Source: Halomonas sp. 'Soap Lake #6' (GTDB taxonomy: Bacteria; Pseudomonadota; Gammaproteobacteria; Pseudomonadales; Halomonadaceae). From it: a DNA stretch of 64,000 nt. Below are positions 37,366 through 46,087 of the stretch, piece by piece. Below the pieces are notes generated by a model. That model searched no databases, had not been told where the DNA came from, and saw only the letters and a list, made by a program, of their open reading frames with translations. Position 1 is the first letter of the stretch. Each line of letters begins with the position of its first letter. The DNA is taken from NCBI RefSeq assembly GCF_003031405.1, contig NZ_CP020469.1, positions 930,001-994,000 of the forward strand, written 5' to 3'. The position numbers and the translations under genes are program-made.

Positions 37366-38775
37366 ATGCACCCAGAGAGCAAGCCGAGAGCCGCTCAGAA
37401 GCGAGGAGTGATTTTTTCAGAGCGCTACCCGCCCAAAATTATTTTTCCGGTATTCGACTTGTTGGTAGTTCTGCTATGTGGCGTACTGGCCTACTTGCTT
37501 CGATTCGGCACTATACACCTGCACGAGCGTTATGCGTTGGCTCTGTTCTGTATGTCGCTACTGGTTGTGGTGATCAATAACTCAACAGGGAGCTACAAAC
37601 GCTGGCGAATTTCATCGACCTTTTATATCGTGACCAAGCTGATGTTGGTCTGGTTGGTGGTCGGTATTATTGTTACCTCAATCATCTATTTTGCTCACGC
37701 TGCCGAGCGTTACTCCAGGCTGTGGGTTGGCCTGACTCTGCTGCTCTCTTTTCTGCTCGCAGCGAGTACTAGAGCGCTAGTGCAGTATGGCCTGCGCCGC
37801 ATTCGCATTCGTGGTGGTGCCCGGAGGTTGGTATTCTTGGTGGGCCCCTCAAAGAATGTACTGCACGTCGCCCGTGGTATGCGTGCAGCTGCCTGGGAAG
37901 GGCACTCCATTGCAGGTGTTGAACGCCTTAGTGGTGTGCCATGCCAAGAGCAGTTAGAGAAAATTGCTGCCAGAATTAGTAGTTCCGGTGCTGCTGAGGT
38001 TTGGATCTGTGTGCCGCTGGAAATGGGCGACACGGTTCACAGCCTATTCTATGTGCTGCGTAACCATACTGAAGAGATACGCCTTATCCCTGAGTTTAAG
38101 GATATGCGTTTGCTCAATCACCGCACCAGCGAAGTGGCAGGGCACTTGGCAATTGATCTCAGTGTTTCACCTATCAGTGGCATGGCCAGGTTTGTAAAGC
38201 GAGCCGAAGATATTGTGTTGGGTGGCCTGATAACGCTGATGATTGCTCCTATATGCCTGGTGATTGCAGTGTTGATCAAGCTCACATCTCCTGGCCCTGT
38301 TTTGTTCAAACAATATAGAACGGGGTCGAATGGGAAGGTATTTAAAGTCTACAAATTCAGATCAATGAAAGTGCACGAGGAAAAAGATGGGGCAGTTACT
38401 CAAGCGACAAAAAACGATAATCGCTTAACCCCTATAGGTGCCTTTTTGCGGCGTACTTCGCTAGACGAGCTGCCACAATTCTACAATGTGCTGCAGGGGC
38501 GCATGTCAATTGTAGGACCTCGGCCCCATGCCCTGGCGCATAATGAGTATTACAAAGAACTGGTAGAGTCCTACATGCGTAGGCATAAAGTGAAGCCCGG
38601 TATTACCGGTTGGGCGCAAGTGAATGGCTTGCGGGGCGAGACAGATACGCTGGAGAAAATGCAGCGGCGTGTCGAATACGACCTTTGGTATATCGATAAC
38701 TGGTCGGTTTGGTTGGATTTAAAAATTATTTTTATGACGGTCTTCAAAGGCTTTAAGCATGCAAATGCTTACTGA
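37366..38775 (+). CDS. Undecaprenyl-phosphate sugar phosphotransferase (initiating transferase, WbaP/WcaJ type)
   Basis: The 469-residue protein has four to five N-terminal helices, a cytoplasmic CoA-binding-like domain (about 140-260), one more helix, and the bacterial sugar transferase domain (about 275-469). That domain contains VLFKQYRTGSNGKVFKVYKF, RRTSLDELPQFYNVLQGRMS and VGPRPHA with KVKPGITGWAQVNGLRGE. It moves a sugar-1-phosphate from a nucleotide sugar onto undecaprenyl phosphate, the first step of repeat-unit assembly. The specific sugar (glucose or galactose) cannot be told. Confidence 0.92.
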   Translation: MHPESKPRAAQKRGVIFSERYPPKIIFPVFDLLVVLLCGVLAYLLRFGTIHLHERYALALFCMSLLVVVINNSTGSYKRWRISSTFYIVTKLMLVWLVVGIIVTSIIYFAHAAERYSRLWVGLTLLLSFLLAASTRALVQYGLRRIRIRGGARRLVFLVGPSKNVLHVARGMRAAAWEGHSIAGVERLSGVPCQEQLEKIAARISSSGAAEVWICVPLEMGDTVHSLFYVLRNHTEEIRLIPEFKDMRLLNHRTSEVAGHLAIDLSVSPISGMARFVKRAEDIVLGGLITLMIAPICLVIAVLIKLTSPGPVLFKQYRTGSNGKVFKVYKFRSMKVHEEKDGAVTQATKNDNRLTPIGAFLRRTSLDELPQFYNVLQGRMSIVGPRPHALAHNEYYKELVESYMRRHKVKPGITGWAQVNGLRGETDTLEKMQRRVEYDLWYIDNWSVWLDLKIIFMTVFKGFKHANAY

Positions 38776-38787
38776 TGTCGTGACGCT

Positions 38788-39816
38788 ATGATTTTATTGA
38801 CAGGCGGCACCGGCTATATCGGCTCACATATAGCGGTTGAGTTGCTCCAGGCGGGACATCAAGTCGTTATTCTTGACGATCTCTCTAACAGCGATCGTTC
38901 TGTTGTGGCGCGTATTAAAAGCATCGCCCAACTGGAGCCACTTTTTTACCAGGGTGATGTGCGCGATAGCGCGCTGTTGGCAACTATTTTTAATACCCAC
39001 CAGATTAGTGCTGTTATCCACTGCGCTGGTCTGAAGGCGGTAGGCGAGAGTGTTGCCAAGCCGCTGGCATACTATGATGCCAATGTCTTTGGAGCCATCT
39101 CCCTGTGTCGTGCCATGGAGCAGGCAGGTGTGAAGAAGTTGATCTTCAGCTCATCGGCTACCGTCTACGGTGTTGAAGCAGTTCCACCTTATGTTGAAAC
39201 CATGGCAAGAGGTCGATGTGCCAGCCCATATGGTACCTCCAAGGCCATGGTTGAAAAGGTGCTCGAAGACCTAAGCAGCAGCGACCCGCACTGGTCCATT
39301 ACGATTCTGCGCTACTTCAACCCGATTGGTGCGCACCCTTCGGGCTATATCGGAGAGTCTCCCCAGGGTATTCCCAACAATCTAATGCCCTATCTCGGTC
39401 AAGTAGCTGCTGGGGTGCTGCCTGAACTGATGATCTACGGTAATGATTATCCCACTGAAGATGGCACCTGCGTGCGTGACTACTTACATGTGGTGGATCT
39501 TGCCGTTGGACACCGCATGGCACTGCAAGCCTTGGATCAGTCTGGTGTGAGTTACTTCAATTTAGGTGCGGGAAAAGGTGTCTCAGTCAAGCAGATGGTC
39601 GATACCTTTATAGAAGCCACCGGGGTAGCCGTGCCTTATCGCTTTGCTCCCCGGCGCGAAGGGGACCTGGCTGCGTTCTGGGCCAGTGCCGAAAAAGCGC
39701 AGCATGAGCTGGGCTGGCAGGCGGAAAAAACGCTGATGGACATGATGCACGATACCTGGCGGTGGCAGCAGTTCATAGCGAAGGAGGCCGCTGGGAACGG
39801 CAGCGGTTTATGCTAG
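38788..39816 (+). CDS. galE: UDP-glucose 4-epimerase
   Basis: The 342-residue SDR enzyme has the NAD site LLTGGTGYIGSHIAVELL, DDLSNSDRSV, FSSSATVYG with the catalytic Ser/Thr, and the Tyr-x-x-x-Lys in SPYGTSKAMVEKVL (about residue 147), then RYFNPIGAHPSGYIGE. It converts UDP-glucose to UDP-galactose and supplies galactose for the polysaccharide. It lies between the initiating transferase and the ligase gene in the same direction. Confidence 0.94.
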   Translation: MILLTGGTGYIGSHIAVELLQAGHQVVILDDLSNSDRSVVARIKSIAQLEPLFYQGDVRDSALLATIFNTHQISAVIHCAGLKAVGESVAKPLAYYDANVFGAISLCRAMEQAGVKKLIFSSSATVYGVEAVPPYVETMARGRCASPYGTSKAMVEKVLEDLSSSDPHWSITILRYFNPIGAHPSGYIGESPQGIPNNLMPYLGQVAAGVLPELMIYGNDYPTEDGTCVRDYLHVVDLAVGHRMALQALDQSGVSYFNLGAGKGVSVKQMVDTFIEATGVAVPYRFAPRREGDLAAFWASAEKAQHELGWQAEKTLMDMMHDTWRWQQFIAKEAAGNGSGLC

Positions 39817-39855
39817 TATCGCTTCCTCGCTGGGTGCCAGCCCGTCATTAAAAGG

Positions 39856-41130
39856 ATGTGCGCTTTGAAATTGGTTTCTGATCCTCTCATTGAGGAAAAT
39901 CACCGCAACGTACCACAGCTATATACCAGTGTGGCGGTATTCCTATTGGGTGCTCTTTCACTGGTAGTGCCTAGTGGGTACTCGGTGGGGGCCGTGCTGT
40001 TGTTGTTGGGTGGGCTTGCGGCATTGGCTACCGGAAGGGTGTCTGCGCTTTCGAAAGAAAGCTGTTGGGTCGTCGCTGTGCTGCTTTGCTACGCCTTGAT
40101 TACGATTGCTGAAGTCTGGTGGGATGGCCAGGGTAGCAGGGGGCTCGACAAGCCCAGCCGGTTCCTATTGGCGATACCGGCGCTGCTATGGGTGTTGCGC
40201 TCTCCACCGCGGCTTGAATTTCTCTGGGGTGGGTTTGCGTTAGGTGCCCTGTTAGCTGGCAGTTGGGCTGCTTGGCAAAAATTGTTTATTGGTATTGATC
40301 GAGCCCAAGGACATACCCACGTTATTCAGTTTGGTAACTTAAGCATGTTGCTGGGCGTGCTATGTCTGGCAGGCTTGGGGTGGGCTGTGGCGCACCCTCA
40401 GCGCCGGGCTTGGGTCTGTTTGCTTTCGCTGGGTGCGCTGGCGGGGATTCTTGGCTCACTCTTCTCTGGCAGCCGCGGTGGCTGGGTTGGTTTTCCCATT
40501 GTGTTGTTGGTGCTTTACCGTGCCTACGGCACTCATTTGGCTACCCAGTTAAAAGTGCTGGCTGTGGGAGTCGTGCTGCTGGGCGGCTTGATTGTTTACG
40601 CTGTGCCTCAAGTGGGGGTTCAAGGGCGAGTTCATCAGGCAGTAGAGGATATTGGGCTATACATTTCTGGTGAAAACCGTGGCACCTCGGTAGGTGCTCG
40701 ATTTGAGATGTGGCGTGGTGCTGCGCTGCTGATTCAGGAAAAACCCATTACCGGCTGGGGCTCTAATGGCTATAAGTCTGCCATGTGGCAACTTGGCGAA
40801 GAGGGTGTTATCAATACTGAAGCCGCTCAATATGGTCATGCCCATAATGAGTTTGTAGATGCCTTTGCTAAGCGAGGTATTATTGGTCTGTGCGCTTTAT
40901 TAGCGCTTTATCTTATTCCCATGCGCCTTTTTGCCCGCCAACTACACGCGCAAAACCTGGCTACAAGAAGCGTGGCAACTGCCGGTGTTTTACTCCCAGT
41001 TACGTACATAGACTTTGGCCTTTCCCAGGCGTTTCTTACCCATAATAGTGGGGTTATGATGTATGCCTTTCTTTTGGCAGTGCTGTGGGGAGTTATTGTT
41101 AATCAGTCCAAAATATCAGAAAGAACTTAA
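39856..41130 (+). CDS. O-antigen ligase family protein (WaaL-type)
   Basis: The 424-residue membrane protein has about ten helices and the Wzy_C/WaaL loop with SGSRGGWVGFPIV in the middle and GTSVGARFEMWRGAALLI... AHNEFVDAFAKRGIIG, where RGT...R and HNEFVD are the ligase-type signature. It would attach the finished polymer to lipid A core or another acceptor, or could be a second polymerase. AAAAGG sits very close to the ATG; a TTG 9 bases further is an alternative start. A terminator follows the stop, closing the first polysaccharide block. Confidence 0.83.
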   Translation: MCALKLVSDPLIEENHRNVPQLYTSVAVFLLGALSLVVPSGYSVGAVLLLLGGLAALATGRVSALSKESCWVVAVLLCYALITIAEVWWDGQGSRGLDKPSRFLLAIPALLWVLRSPPRLEFLWGGFALGALLAGSWAAWQKLFIGIDRAQGHTHVIQFGNLSMLLGVLCLAGLGWAVAHPQRRAWVCLLSLGALAGILGSLFSGSRGGWVGFPIVLLVLYRAYGTHLATQLKVLAVGVVLLGGLIVYAVPQVGVQGRVHQAVEDIGLYISGENRGTSVGARFEMWRGAALLIQEKPITGWGSNGYKSAMWQLGEEGVINTEAAQYGHAHNEFVDAFAKRGIIGLCALLALYLIPMRLFARQLHAQNLATRSVATAGVLLPVTYIDFGLSQAFLTHNSGVMMYAFLLAVLWGVIVNQSKISERT

Positions 41131-41166
41131 CCTTCCAGTAATACGAAATAGCTTAAGTTGTTAAGC

Positions 41167-41199
41167 ACATGCCGATCAAATGATCGGCATGTTTGTTTT
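41167..41199 (+). terminator. Terminator after the WaaL-type gene
   Basis: ACATGCCGATCA and TGATCGGCATGT form a perfect 12-bp stem with an AA loop (41167-41192), followed by GTTTGTTTT. The T-run is interrupted, so strength is uncertain, but the stem is perfect and lies 36 bases after the stop. Confidence 0.8.
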
Positions 41200-41364
41200 G
41201 GCCACTAGTTAGCTGTCAAAGAGTATTAATTTTTTGTATAAGGCTTGTCAATGTGGAGCCAAACAAGCGAATACCTTACAATGGCGTGTGTATTTTAATA
41301 GCATAGGTTAACTAATTTCATCCGCACAGCGTAGGGCAAGGGAATGCGCCCGTTATAATCCCTG

Positions 41365-41376
41365 GGCGGTAGCGTG
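41365..41376 (+). promoter_or_regulatory. ops element (RfaH recruitment site) before the capsule export operon
   Basis: GGCGGTAGCGTG at this position is identical to the canonical 12-base ops core. It lies 21 bases upstream of the lipoprotein start that opens the kpsD-kpsM-kpsE operon. Transcribed ops makes RNA polymerase pause and recruits RfaH, which lets transcription read through long surface-polysaccharide operons. Only the ops core is seen; the longer JUMPStart sequence is not recognisable. The perfect match and the location make chance unlikely. Confidence 0.85.
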
Positions 41377-41396
41377 CCTTTTTAATGGAAATCATA

Positions 41397-41804
41397 ATGT
41401 TAGATACCCCTACTTACGTATCGCGGCCAGCTCGCATGCTGTTGGCAGCGTTAAGCGTTGCCGTAGTTAGCGGCTGCGCCACCAACTACCCCTCTGGTAG
41501 CTCACAACAAACCGCCCAGTACGTGCTCACTAACGATGCTGCAACGCTGCTGGGTGACGAATCACTCAACCGCTTTCTATCACAGGCGCCTGCCAGCGGC
41601 GTTCACACCATGGCGCGCAGCCCATGGGGCGATAATGTAGAAATTGTCGCTGAGTCTGCCTACCTGGCTGCTAGTGGCCGAAAATGCCGGCAGCTACGCG
41701 TAATAGAAGCAACGGGAAGTACGCGCACAGCACTGGTGTGTGAAACGCCAAACGGCTGGGTAAACCAGCGTCTTGTGACTCAGGTAGTAAAGGGGCGCCC
41801 CTAA
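41397..41804 (+). CDS. Small lipoprotein preceding the capsule export genes (DVU3141-like)
   Basis: The 135-residue product has a leader of about 35 residues ending in a lipobox (VVSGC-ATN). The mature part contains ESLNRFLSQAPASGV, VEIVAESAYLAASGRKCRQL and LVCETPNGW. The A-S-G-R-x-C...C pair of cysteines matches small surface lipoproteins found beside polysaccharide genes (DVU3141-like). Function is unknown. I take the ATG at 41397 with GGAA upstream; an in-frame ATG at 41385 is the alternative. Its TAA overlaps the next ATG (TAATG). Confidence 0.72.
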   Translation: MLDTPTYVSRPARMLLAALSVAVVSGCATNYPSGSSQQTAQYVLTNDAATLLGDESLNRFLSQAPASGVHTMARSPWGDNVEIVAESAYLAASGRKCRQLRVIEATGSTRTALVCETPNGWVNQRLVTQVVKGRP

Positions 41805-43588
41805 TGAAGATGATGCTGCCGATATCCGATGTTCCTGTAGATGTTCCGGTGAAAGCTTCTTTAGCGGCTTCTTTAAAAGCGTCGTTAAAATATAGCGCAA
41901 TTACTGTCACGTTAATGCTAGGTACGCTCGTGGCAGGTGCTGCTTCAGCACAGTCACTTAGCCTTGCTAACTCTGTTTTGCCTGAGCAGAGCGGAAGAAG
42001 TGGGCAGAACGGCCAGCAGCAAGAGCAAGTAGATGACACTCCCCGTGCCGACTGGCGTAGTGGCACTTACGGGCCTGTCTCCTTGCCGACAGAAAGCCTT
42101 GATGAGCTGCCACCGTTTGGGGCCAACCTCTTCACTGGTGGCTTCCGTGGTGCCATGGGTGATGGCCTAAATGCAGACTACCGTATTAAGCCAGGCGATC
42201 AGGTTACCGTGCGTGCCTGGGGTGCTTTCGAGCTAGACCGGGTGCTACCGGTAGACGCCCAAGGTAATATTTTTATTCCTGGCTCTGGCCCGCTGCACGT
42301 ACAGGGGCAAAATAGTCAGCAGGTTGATAATAGCGTGCGCCGAGCGATTACCTCGGTATACCCGGATAACGTAGAGGTCTACACCAACCTCCAGGGTGTT
42401 CAACCAGTTGCCGTATTCGTAACTGGCTATGTTGAGAACCCAGGCCGCTACGCTGGTACGCCCAACGACTCACTGCTTTACTTTCTTGATCAAGCCGGTG
42501 GCATTGACCAAGACCTAGGTAGCTATCGCCAAATCCGAGTAGTGCGCAACGACAGTACTGTAGCCACCGTCGACCTTTACGACTTCCTGATTAACGGTAC
42601 AATTGCTCGTCCACAGTTCCAAGACGGCGATACTATCGTTGTGGAAGAGCGTGGCCCCGCGATTGCTGTTGGTGGTGATGTGCACCGGGAACACCGCTAC
42701 GAACTAACCGGCAACCAACTGAGCGGCGCCGAAATAGTAGCCCTTGCCCGCCTTCGCAGCGGCGTATCCCACGTGCTACTGCGGGGTGATCGTGCAGAGG
42801 GCCCCATCGCACAATATTTCCCCATCGATATGTTTTATGGCCAAACCATTCGCAGTGGCGATGAAGTACTGTTCAGTGCTGACCAGCGCAGCGAAACCAT
42901 CGTGGTCGAACTGGAAGGCAGCTACTACGGCCCGTCACGTTTTGCACTGCCACGCGACGCACGGTTAAGTGAACTGCTGGATGCCATCGCAGTGCCAGAA
43001 AACATGACCGCTGTTGAAAGCATCTCACTTCAGCGTGAAAGTGTTCGCCAGCAGCAAGCGCAGTCGCTGCAAGATAGCCTGCGCCGCCTGGAGACTACCT
43101 ACCTGGGCGCCTCATCGCGCACTGATCAAGAAGCACAAATTCGCCTTCAAGAAGCTGAGCTGATCGAGCGCTTTATCGAACGTGCCCGTGAGCTAGAGCC
43201 AAGCGGCCGTCTGGTTGTCGCCTCAAGGGATGGTATTTCTGATATTCGCTTGCAGGATGGCGATATCATTACCATTCCTGAAATTAGCGACTCCGTACTT
43301 ATTAGCGGCGAGATTCTCGTTCCCCAAGCGGCAGTTTATCGCCCAGGGATGAGCGTGATCGACTATGTAGAGAGTGCTGGTGGCTTTACCGAGCGTGCGG
43401 ATAAAGACCATATCCTACTGGTTCGCCAAAACGGTGCTGTAGAGCATGCTCGCAACTCACCGCTGCGCCCAGGGGATGAAATTCTCATCATGCCCAGAGC
43501 ACCGACTCACAACCTGCAGTTAGCTTCCACACTTGCCCAGCTTCTGTTCCACATTGCCGTTACCACCCGAGTCGCATTGGATTTGTAA
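41804..43588 (+). CDS. Polysaccharide export protein with SLBB domains (KpsD-like)
   Basis: The 594-residue exported protein has a long leader with a hydrophobic segment at about 28-48 (AITVTLMLGTLVAGAASA-Q). A Poly_export domain comes next (LNADYRIKPGDQVTVRAWG, about 125-200), followed by SLBB/soluble-ligand repeats (VFVTGYVENPGRYAGTPND, ISGEILVPQAAVYRPGMSV) and a C-terminal hydrophobic stretch. KpsD/Wza-type proteins carry capsule across the periplasm and outer membrane; the absence of a lipobox and the length of about 560-600 residues fit KpsD. KpsM and KpsE follow directly. Confidence 0.87.
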   Translation: MKMMLPISDVPVDVPVKASLAASLKASLKYSAITVTLMLGTLVAGAASAQSLSLANSVLPEQSGRSGQNGQQQEQVDDTPRADWRSGTYGPVSLPTESLDELPPFGANLFTGGFRGAMGDGLNADYRIKPGDQVTVRAWGAFELDRVLPVDAQGNIFIPGSGPLHVQGQNSQQVDNSVRRAITSVYPDNVEVYTNLQGVQPVAVFVTGYVENPGRYAGTPNDSLLYFLDQAGGIDQDLGSYRQIRVVRNDSTVATVDLYDFLINGTIARPQFQDGDTIVVEERGPAIAVGGDVHREHRYELTGNQLSGAEIVALARLRSGVSHVLLRGDRAEGPIAQYFPIDMFYGQTIRSGDEVLFSADQRSETIVVELEGSYYGPSRFALPRDARLSELLDAIAVPENMTAVESISLQRESVRQQQAQSLQDSLRRLETTYLGASSRTDQEAQIRLQEAELIERFIERARELEPSGRLVVASRDGISDIRLQDGDIITIPEISDSVLISGEILVPQAAVYRPGMSVIDYVESAGGFTERADKDHILLVRQNGAVEHARNSPLRPGDEILIMPRAPTHNLQLASTLAQLLFHIAVTTRVALDL

Positions 43589-43660
43589 AAGGTGAGGGGT
43601 GAATGCCCCTCTACCTGACACCTCCATGCTTCCACTCCTCATCAATTTAAAAGTAGTGCT

Positions 43661-44470
43661 ATGGCTAATGTAAAAGGGGCGCCAAAAGGCGCCCGCACGC
43701 CTTGGCAGGTAACGCGTAGCGTGTGGTACGCCATGTTCATGCGGGAAGCGCTTTCGCGCACCATGGCGGACCGCATGGGCTGGTTCTGGATGATCTTCGA
43801 ACCTGTCGCCTTTATTGGCATTATGGTCTCCATACGGAGCTTCATTCGCGGCGGCAGGTTAGTCGTGAATGCTGAATTTATCCCCTGGCTTATTGCCGGT
43901 TTGATGGGGTTTATGCTGGTTCGTGAGGGAATGCTGCGCGGTATGGGAGCCATTGAAGGCAACAGCGCGCTGTTCGCTTATCGCCAGGTACAGCCTGTGG
44001 ACCCCGTTCTGGTGCGCAACTTTCTAGAGGGTGCACTGCGCAGCTTGGTTTTTCTGATTTTTGTTGGCGGCGGGCTGATGCTGGGGTTAGATATGTACCC
44101 AGATAACGCCGTACGTGTAATGGCTGCGTGGCTATCTTTGTGGTGCCTTGGGCTAGGATTGGGGCTGGTAACCTCTGTAGCGGCAACACTGGTGCCAGAG
44201 GTTGGCAAGGTAATACGTATGTTGTCCCTACCCCTGATGATTTTATCCGGGGTGATTATCCCACTAAATAGCCTGCCTCACTGGCTGCTTAAATACCTGA
44301 TGCTCAACCCCATTCCCCATGGGTTAGAAGTGCTCCGGCTAGGTTTTTTTGAAAATTACCAGGTCGTTCACGGCACCAGCATGCTCTATTTCTGGTTATT
44401 CACTCTCACACTAATTGCAGTAGGGCTGCTGATGCACCTGCGCTTTGTTGATCGGTTAAAGGCGAAATAA
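43661..44470 (+). CDS. kpsM: Capsule ABC transporter permease KpsM
   Basis: The 269-residue protein has six hydrophobic helices in the ABC-2 layout, with REALSRTMADRMGWFWMIFEP near the N-terminus and LSGVIIPLNSLPHWL and MLNPIPHGLEVLRLGFFENY near the C-terminus, typical of KpsM/CtrC. It forms the inner-membrane channel for lipid-linked capsule polymer. Its ATPase partner KpsT is not adjacent but lies at 54,228. kpsE starts 3 bases after its stop. Confidence 0.93.
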   Translation: MANVKGAPKGARTPWQVTRSVWYAMFMREALSRTMADRMGWFWMIFEPVAFIGIMVSIRSFIRGGRLVVNAEFIPWLIAGLMGFMLVREGMLRGMGAIEGNSALFAYRQVQPVDPVLVRNFLEGALRSLVFLIFVGGGLMLGLDMYPDNAVRVMAAWLSLWCLGLGLGLVTSVAATLVPEVGKVIRMLSLPLMILSGVIIPLNSLPHWLLKYLMLNPIPHGLEVLRLGFFENYQVVHGTSMLYFWLFTLTLIAVGLLMHLRFVDRLKAK

Positions 44471-44473
44471 TTC

Positions 44474-45571
44474 ATGCAAGCTTCATTAAGCCGTTTTGTT
44501 AAAACGTCGCCGCACTGGGCCATTGCCATTGCCGCTATTCTGGTTGTCTCTTTTTATTGGTTTGTTTGGGCAGAGGAGCGTTACGTCTCTCGTGCCACAG
44601 TGGTGTTGGAAAGCCCCCAAGTAGCTACACCAGAATTTAGTTTTGCCTCGCTAATGGGAGGAGGAGGCGGTAGCTCAGCTGATCTTCTACTACTGCGTGA
44701 ACACTTGCTCTCAGTAGATATGCTGCGGTTACTTGATAAGCAGCTGGGCATTCGCCAGCACTACAGTGAACACGGTGATATCTTCGCCAAACTTCGCGAT
44801 GCTGATGCACCCATTGAAGACCTGCACAAATACTATCTGCGCCGCGTAGAGGTAGATCTGGATGAGTATGCCGGTGTGCTCAATATTCAAGTGCAGGGCT
44901 ACACGCCAGAATTTGCCCACGACATGGCAACGCTGCTGCTGGAAGCCGGCGAAAACCATATGAATGAAATGGGTCACCGACTAGCTGACGAACAAGTACG
45001 TTTTCTTGAGCAGCAGATGGTTCGTTTAGAAGAGCGTTTCAATGAAACCCGCACCCGGCTGCTCGACTTCCAAAATGAGTACGGCTTGGTATCGCCAACC
45101 TCAACAGTTGAAAGCATTAACCAAGTGGTTGCCACCTTGGAAGGCGACTTAGCGCGCCTACAGGCACAGCGCAATGCATTGGCTAGTTTCCAAAGCACTC
45201 AGTCCGCTGAAATGCGTCAAGTAGAGCGCAATATCGAAGCGCTTCGTGACCAAATTATCGAGCAGCGCGACCGCCTGGCGCAAACTGCAGGCAACTCGCT
45301 TAACCGAATTTCTGCAGAGTATGAAACCTTAGAGCTACAGGCCCAGTTTGCTCAGGAAACCTACTCAAGTGCACTTGCCGCGCTGGAAAACACCCGCTTA
45401 GAATCTGCTCGGCAGCTCAAGCAGGTTAGCGTGCTACAAAGCCCGCTTTTCCCCGAGTACCCAACAGAGCCTAACCGCCTTTATAACAGCAGTGTATTCG
45501 CTATCATTACCATCTTCCTCGCCTTTATCCTCAGCATGATCATCATGATCGTGAAGGACCACAGGGATTGA
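44474..45571 (+). CDS. kpsE: Capsule export inner-membrane adaptor KpsE
   Basis: The 365-residue protein has an N-terminal helix (IAIAAILVVSFYWFVW), a periplasmic part with long coiled coils (about 160-300; LEQQMVRLEERFNETRTRLL), and a C-terminal helix (SSVFAIITIFLAFILSMIIM). This is the KpsE/CtrB (PCP-3) layout. The P-x-x-P-x-x-P-x-R motif before the last helix (PLFPEYPTEPNRLY) is typical. It links the KpsMT transporter to the KpsD-like export protein. Confidence 0.92.
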   Translation: MQASLSRFVKTSPHWAIAIAAILVVSFYWFVWAEERYVSRATVVLESPQVATPEFSFASLMGGGGGSSADLLLLREHLLSVDMLRLLDKQLGIRQHYSEHGDIFAKLRDADAPIEDLHKYYLRRVEVDLDEYAGVLNIQVQGYTPEFAHDMATLLLEAGENHMNEMGHRLADEQVRFLEQQMVRLEERFNETRTRLLDFQNEYGLVSPTSTVESINQVVATLEGDLARLQAQRNALASFQSTQSAEMRQVERNIEALRDQIIEQRDRLAQTAGNSLNRISAEYETLELQAQFAQETYSSALAALENTRLESARQLKQVSVLQSPLFPEYPTEPNRLYNSSVFAIITIFLAFILSMIIMIVKDHRD

Positions 45572-45604
45572 TAGAAAGAAGGTAATACCCGGTACTGTTG
45601 CGCC

Positions 45605-46012
45605 GATGGCCCCGCGGGTGCGCCGTAGGCTTACCCACGCTACAAAACCCTTTAGATGCAATTCATTGCAATTGTAGCGCGGGTAACGAATTTCGTGAGG
45701 CACGAACGATATGAGGCACCCGCGGACAGCGGCACCTACCGCCAGATTAGGCGCCCAAGGTTATTCACCAACCTAGGCACCGCTGCCCGATCGCGGGTGC
45801 GCTTCGCTTACCCGCGCTACAAACCCAATCAGCGCATATTTATGGCACGCCGTAACGAGGTTTATCAGCGCATATTTCGTAGCGCGGCGTAACGCGTCTT
45901 GTGAGGTACGAACAAACGCGGCACCCGCGAAGATTAGGCCAGTGCCCTTAACCCTGGCACCGTTGCGCATAACACCCGCGGGTGCGCTTCGCTTACCACG
46001 CGCTACAAGAGT
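45605..46012. repeat. Family A repeat cluster 3 (kpsE-MBL gap)
   Basis: Family A units lie here in the opposite orientation to clusters 1 and 2 (CCCGCGGGTGCGCCGTAGGCTTACC...CTACAAAACCC). The second half, about 45,826-46,010, is a variant with CAGCGCATATTTATGGCACG and CGTAGCGCGGCGTAACGCG. The same variant recurs in the same orientation in cluster 4, on the other side of the MBL gene. Confidence 0.82.
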
Positions 46013-46087
46013 TTTAAACTCAAGCTATTGCACCATTTATGGCGGCAGCGAAGCCGCCCAATAACGCCACCGAAAAAGGAATTTTCG

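Noticed and set aside
41354..41359. TATAAT immediately before the ops element as the promoter -10 box
   Set aside because: A start from it would fall at the first base of ops, leaving no room for the element to act in the transcript, and no -35 box is at the right distance. The promoter is more likely further upstream.
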